From positions 1-41,862 of the forward strand of contig JAVCCC010000006.1 in assembly GCA_030765785.1 (NCBI GenBank): 41,862 nt of DNA. Reading direction: 5' to 3'. Made by a program: the position numbers and the translations under genes. Shown one piece after another: positions 38,347 to 41,862 of the stretch. The notes under the pieces were generated by a model. That model saw nothing but the letters and a program-made list of their open reading frames with translations. It had not been told where the DNA came from and did no database searches. How positions within the stretch are numbered: position 1 is the stretch's first letter; each line of letters begins with the position of its first letter. Source of the DNA: Candidatus Aceula lacicola. Lineage in GTDB: Bacteria > Omnitrophota > Gorgyraeia > Zapsychrales > Aceulaceae.

Positions 38347-40020
38347 ATGAAATCATTTGAAGAACTCGGTCTATCCGTAGACACATTAAAAACAATCAAA
38401 GCAAAAGGCTTTGAAGAACCTTCGCCCATTCAAGAAAAAACTATCCCTGTTATTTTGTCAGGAACCGAAGATGTTGTCGGACAAGCGCAAACAGGTACAG
38501 GAAAAACCGCTGCGTTCGGTCTTCCTTTAGTTGAGCTTTTAGAAGAGAAATCAAAACATGTTCAAGCTCTGGTTCTAACTCCTACGAGAGAGCTAGCCAT
38601 CCAAGTCGCTGAAGAAATCCATTCTTTGAGAGGAAAAAAACACCTAACCACTATTCCCATTTATGGCGGACAAGCTATTCAGCTGCAATTGCGTAGTCTT
38701 CAAAAAGGTATCGATATCGTCGTCGGAACACCAGGACGAATTCTAGATCACTTAAAACGCAAATCTTTAAATCTTAGCTCCATTACTCATCTTGTTTTAG
38801 ATGAAGCTGACGAAATGCTAAACATGGGATTCTTGGAAGACGTCCAAAAAATCATGAATCACACATCTAAAGAAAAACGCACAATGTTATTTTCCGCAAC
38901 AATGCCAAGCGCCATTATGCAAATTGCAAAAAAATATATGAACGACTATGTTATTTTAAAAATAACAAAAGATAAACCAACTTCTAACCTTACAGAACAA
39001 ATTTATTTTGAAGTTAATGAACAAAATAAATTCGAAGCCTTATGTCGAATTATTGATATCGAAGAAGATTTCTTTGGATTGATCTTCTGCCGTACCAAAA
39101 TTGATGTCGGTCGTGTCGCAAACCGATTAACAGAACGTGGCTACCAATCAGACGCCTTACACGGCGACATTAGCCAATCTTTAAGAGAAAAAATCTTAAA
39201 CCGATTCAAAAAACGAAAAATCAACGTCTTGGTCGCAACAGATGTAGCTGCTCGAGGCATTGACGTTCAAGACATTTCACATGTTATCAATTATGCCCTG
39301 CCACAAGACCCAGAAGCTTATATACATCGCATTGGACGCACAGGCCGTGCTGGAAAAACAGGCCATGCCATCACCTTCGTTACGCCTGCTGAGTATCGTA
39401 AGCTACAATTTATTCAACAAAAAGCCAAAACAGATATCCGTCGTGAGAAATTACCAAAAGTTAAAGATATTATTGAAATGAAAAAACAACGTATTCACTC
39501 TCGGCTTGAAGACATTATCGAAAAAGGGCCAAAGCAAGAATATCTTCAATTAGCAAAAGATTTACTCAATAAAAATGAATCCGAAAATTTGCTAGGAGCT
39601 CTCTTACAGCATTCTTTCCGAGGAGAACTAGACGAAAAAAGTTATACAGAAATTGTCAATACACCTCTAGATAATAGCGGAAAAACACGATTATTTGTTG
39701 GTTTTGGAAAAAGCAGCGGATTAACTCGCAAGAAATTAATCGATGTTGTTAAAGAACATTGTAATATCTCCACTGATAAAATTCATGATATTCAAGTCCG
39801 CGATAAATTCGCATTCATCAGCCTTCCTTTTAATGAAGCTGAACAAATTCTTGAATATTTTCAGAAAAATAGAAATCAATCAGGCCTTTATATTACAAAA
39901 GCAAAAAAAGATCAAGGGCAAGGAAATCAAAAAAGTTCAGGAAGACAAGACCGACCGAAAAGACAGGGACGATCAAGGGGACAAGAAAATTCAAGAAAAA
40001 GACATCGTCCTCAAAGATAA
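38347..40020 (+). CDS. DEAD-box RNA helicase with DbpA-type RNA-binding domain (DeaD/CsdA class)
   Basis: The 557-residue ATP-dependent RNA helicase has the Q-motif (GFEEPSPIQ), AQTGTGKT (47-54), PTRELA, TPGR, DEAD, SAT and HRIGRTGRAG. Residues about 446-519 (TRLFVGFGKSSGLTRKKLIDVV...VRDKFAFISLPFNEAEQIL) match the DbpA RNA-binding domain that targets 23S rRNA hairpin 92 in DbpA-like helicases. A basic RG/K-rich tail (520-557) follows. The length and layout fit DeaD/CsdA more than DbpA itself. It is preceded by AAAGG and a long gap, and ended by the stem at 40033-40073. Confidence 0.95.
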   Translation: MKSFEELGLSVDTLKTIKAKGFEEPSPIQEKTIPVILSGTEDVVGQAQTGTGKTAAFGLPLVELLEEKSKHVQALVLTPTRELAIQVAEEIHSLRGKKHLTTIPIYGGQAIQLQLRSLQKGIDIVVGTPGRILDHLKRKSLNLSSITHLVLDEADEMLNMGFLEDVQKIMNHTSKEKRTMLFSATMPSAIMQIAKKYMNDYVILKITKDKPTSNLTEQIYFEVNEQNKFEALCRIIDIEEDFFGLIFCRTKIDVGRVANRLTERGYQSDALHGDISQSLREKILNRFKKRKINVLVATDVAARGIDVQDISHVINYALPQDPEAYIHRIGRTGRAGKTGHAITFVTPAEYRKLQFIQQKAKTDIRREKLPKVKDIIEMKKQRIHSRLEDIIEKGPKQEYLQLAKDLLNKNESENLLGALLQHSFRGELDEKSYTEIVNTPLDNSGKTRLFVGFGKSSGLTRKKLIDVVKEHCNISTDKIHDIQVRDKFAFISLPFNEAEQILEYFQKNRNQSGLYITKAKKDQGQGNQKSSGRQDRPKRQGRSRGQENSRKRHRPQR

Positions 40021-40032
40021 AAAATGTTTACA

Positions 40033-40073
40033 ATAGAAAATGCCTGACTTCAAAAAAGTCAGGCATTTTCTAT
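40033..40073. terminator. Bidirectional terminator between convergent helicase genes
   Basis: Arms of 18 bp (40033-40050 and 40056-40073; core TGCCTGACTT with AAGTCAGGCA) pair perfectly around the loop CAAAA. A/T-rich flanks within the stem give U-runs in both directions. Confidence 0.92.
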
Positions 40074-40111
40074 GCATAATAAAACTTAGAAATAAAATCT
40101 AAATCAAAAAA

Positions 40112-41374
40112 CTATCGACGTTTTCCACCACCACGATAAGAATTAGTTGTTCGACGACGTCCATTAACCTTATGAGAACTAAACACCGTCTTTGGCTTAT
40201 CAAATTTCTCAGATGATCCATCGGGATGCGATGAAATCGGAAGCGTAATATTTAACAGTCTCTCAATCTTTTGAACATCTGCTCGCTGATCAGGTCTCGC
40301 AAACGAAATGGCATGACCGGCTTTTCCAGCACGGCCTGTGCGGCCAATACGATGAACATAATTTTCTGTATCATCTGGCAAATCATAATTAACAACTAAT
40401 TCAATTCCTACAACATCAATCCCTCTGGCCGCAATATCTGTTGCTGCTAAAATTCGATATTGGCCGTTTCGAAATCCCTCTAGTGCTTCTTTGCGTTGAG
40501 ACAAAGAACGATCTGAATGAATCTCCGCAGCCCGATGCCCTGCATTGCGAATTGCGCGAGCAATTCTTTTAGTCCCATGTTTTGTTCGACAAAATAACAA
40601 AACTGATCCTCGATACTGACGTAACAACTTTTCTAAAATCTCTAGTTTCTTTTCTTGTCGAATAATAAAGAATTCATGTGACACATCCTCAGCCGAAGTC
40701 CCTGAAGGAGCAACCTCCACCTGAACCGGAGACCTCATATAAGAAGTCGCTATACGAACAATGGTTGATGGCATCGTCGCTGAAAAAAGCATCGTTTGTC
40801 TTTGCGAAGACATCACTTTTAATATTTTTTCAATTTGCGGAGCAAATCCCATATCCAACATACGATCAGCCTCATCTAAAACTAAAACGCTCACCTTGTT
40901 TAATTGAACTTTGCGTTGCTGCATCAAATCAATCAAACGCCCTGGAGTCGCAATAATAATCCTCGGACGCTGATTCAACGCCTTTATCTGAGAATTAATT
41001 GGAGCGCCTCCGATTAAAACCACTGATTTCATTCCAAAAGGACGAGCAATCTTTGAGGCACTTTGTTCTACCTGCAATGCTAACTCCCGCGTTGGAACCA
41101 ATATGAGCGCCAAAGAATCATTTTTAGCAAGATTTTGAACAATAGGAATAACAAACGCCATGGTCTTTCCTGTTCCCGTCTGCGCAATACCAATAAAATC
41201 TTTACCCTCTAAAGCAATCGGTATCGCCTTGTGCTGTATAGGCGTAGCCTCCTTAAACCCTAGCTTAGCAATCGTCTCTATGCTTTTCGGGGCAATCCCT
41301 AATCCGTAAAAACTAAGCGGAGAATGCGCAGAATTTTGTAAAACATCATTTTTATTAATCATTTTATCCTTCAT
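40112..41374 (-). CDS. rhlE: DEAD-box RNA helicase, RhlE-like
   Basis: The 420-residue helicase has Q-motif (GFKEATPIQ), AQTGTGKT, PTRELALQ, TPGR, DEADRMLDMGF, SAT, and HRIGRTGRAG. A short basic tail rich in Arg/Gly/Ser (NGRRRTTNSYRGGGKRR) follows, as in RhlE. It has no DbpA-type domain, unlike the other helicase here. The ATG at 41374 has GGAG 6 nt upstream and overlaps the stop of the zinc microprotein gene as TGATG, so the two are translationally coupled. Confidence 0.93.
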   Translation of the reverse strand: MKDKMINKNDVLQNSAHSPLSFYGLGIAPKSIETIAKLGFKEATPIQHKAIPIALEGKDFIGIAQTGTGKTMAFVIPIVQNLAKNDSLALILVPTRELALQVEQSASKIARPFGMKSVVLIGGAPINSQIKALNQRPRIIIATPGRLIDLMQQRKVQLNKVSVLVLDEADRMLDMGFAPQIEKILKVMSSQRQTMLFSATMPSTIVRIATSYMRSPVQVEVAPSGTSAEDVSHEFFIIRQEKKLEILEKLLRQYRGSVLLFCRTKHGTKRIARAIRNAGHRAAEIHSDRSLSQRKEALEGFRNGQYRILAATDIAARGIDVVGIELVVNYDLPDDTENYVHRIGRTGRAGKAGHAISFARPDQRADVQKIERLLNITLPISSHPDGSSEKFDKPKTVFSSHKVNGRRRTTNSYRGGGKRR

Positions 41375-41526
41375 CAAGCACTCCTAGGCTGTGTCCTCTG
41401 CTCCTGCGATGAATGATCACAATGAACATTGCAATAATCACCCTCATTATAAATACTCAAGAGATGCTTACAATGAGGATGCTTGCATCGCCTTCCCTTT
41501 GCGGAAGTTTTTATTTTTTTGATAAT
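41374..41526 (-). CDS. Zinc-binding-type microprotein coupled to rhlE
   Basis: An open frame of about 50 codons ends in TGA (41374-41376), overlapping the rhlE ATG. It contains GRRCKHPHCKHLLSIYNEGDYCNVHC, i.e. C14-x4-C19 ... C32-x2-H35-C36, a compact zinc-site layout that I recall from small bacterial proteins of the type C-x4-C-LSxYN-x-DYC-x2-H. The start is unclear: AAAGGA is present (about 41530-41535), but the in-frame codons after it are ATT (41527-41529), ATT (41524-41526) and ATC (41521-41523), with no ATG, GTG or TTG. A rare ATT start or a mutated ATG are both possible. Role is unknown. Confidence 0.65.
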   Translation of the reverse strand: MIKKIKTSAKGRRCKHPHCKHLLSIYNEGDYCNVHCDHSSQEQRTQPRSA

Positions 41527-41660
41527 AATTCCTTTCTTAAAAAACAGACAAACTATACAACAAAAACCAAATTAAAAAAATATTGGCCTACTCTATTGTC
41601 CATGCCGAATAACTGTTGAGAAACAAATTGGAGTTTACCTTAGGAAAGGATCGCGAACAG

Positions 41661-41862
41661 TTACCTATTACCCTGAATACTTCTTAAATATTTATAATAA
41701 TCACTATCCGTATCCAAGATCAACGTTGTGTCAGGACCGATGGTTTTTCGATATGTTTCCATGGTCATAATGAAGGAATAAAATTCAGGATCCTTATTGT
41801 AGGCATTCGCATAAATTTTGATCGCTTCGGCATCGGCCTTACCTTTAATTTCTTGAGCTTTA
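41661..41862 (-). CDS. hflC: HflC protease-modulator, C-terminal part (cut by window edge)
   Basis: The last 66 or so codons are in the window. The translation reads IKGKADAEAIKIYANAYNKDPEFYSFIMTMETYRKTIG, then LILDTDSDYYKYLRSIQGNR and TAA (41661-41663). This matches the conserved HflC end (GDAEA...KDPEFYxFxRSLxAYxxxF, then a SPFH tail of S-DS-F-Y--). HflC partners HflK to modulate FtsH at the membrane. The 5' part, and any hflK, lie to the right of the window. Confidence 0.93.
   Translation of the reverse strand, partial: KAQEIKGKADAEAIKIYANAYNKDPEFYSFIMTMETYRKTIGPDTTLILDTDSDYYKYLRSIQGNR

Noticed and set aside
41413-41619. Plus-strand 68-codon open frame near the right end
   Set aside because: It is antisense to the zinc-type microprotein, which has ordered Cys/His residues and is coupled to rhlE.

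Overview
The window is an AT-rich, gene-dense chromosomal segment of a Gram-negative-type bacterium. Outer-envelope traits are visible: lipoproteins, a Spy/CpxP-like periplasmic protein, a SurA/PpiD-like chaperone and an HflC C-terminus at the right edge. The 1856-residue exported multidomain protein (1214-6784), with Ser-rich linkers and several methyltransferase-like folds, resembles giant proteins I associate with Candidatus Omnitrophota (PVC superphylum). That placement is an inference and rests mainly on this gene plus base composition. I see no tRNA, rRNA, CRISPR array, insertion sequence or prophage.

Layout. 1-1200: long-form hisG with a well-formed sigma70-type promoter, followed by a 33-codon basic ribosome-associated-type microprotein. 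1214-6784: the giant gene. 6878-8473: divergent SurA/PpiD-like chaperone. 8477-12963: a minus-strand set of TlpA-like thioredoxin, cutA, pgeF-type laccase-domain protein, rmuC, a cyclophilin-fold protein, dinB and a 49-codon membrane peptide. 13146-13639: a decayed PilZ-like gene. 13636-20781: a tightly overlapping nine-gene minus-strand operon (receiver protein, alpha/beta hydrolase, GH5 glycosidase, TrmH-type rRNA methyltransferase, RsuA/RluB-type pseudouridine synthase, ABC-F ATPase, Smr protein, lipoprotein, HhH DNA glycosylase). 20872-26077: dCMP deaminase, aminotransferase, coiled-coil membrane protein, and an SLC12-like transporter with a small membrane protein. 26244-27413: a COG0701 (ArsP/YraQ-type) permease translationally coupled to a 49-residue Cys-Cys-rich peptide.

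27440-29700: a peptidoglycan-binding lipoprotein, then an envelope-stress module of ECF sigma factor, zinc-finger anti-sigma factor and Spy/CpxP-like protein. Two nearly identical ECF-type promoters (GGAACTT, 16 bp, GTCTAAG) lie before the sigma gene and before the Spy-like gene, which suggests a self-contained autoregulon. 29828-30110: a HicB-like small protein behind a strongly structured leader that I cannot assign to a known riboswitch class. 30229-32049: YjbQ plus a membrane SpoIIE-type phosphatase, apparently from a leaderless promoter. 32059-36596: a rex-serC-serA-BaiN-GIY-YIG operon whose promoter carries a perfect palindrome fitting a Rex operator, so serine synthesis appears tied to NADH/NAD+ state. 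36803-37947: a secreted beta-helix protein decayed into a pseudogene. 38347-41374: two convergent DEAD-box helicases around a bidirectional terminator; the second is coupled (TGATG) to a newly noticed 50-codon zinc-binding microprotein. 41661-41862: the 3' end of hflC.

The strongest candidates for something undescribed are the giant exported methyltransferase/DHp-like protein, the structured leader with its HicB-like protein, the Cys-rich peptide-permease pair, and the zinc microprotein-helicase pair. All functional statements come from reading motifs by eye; no database search was made.
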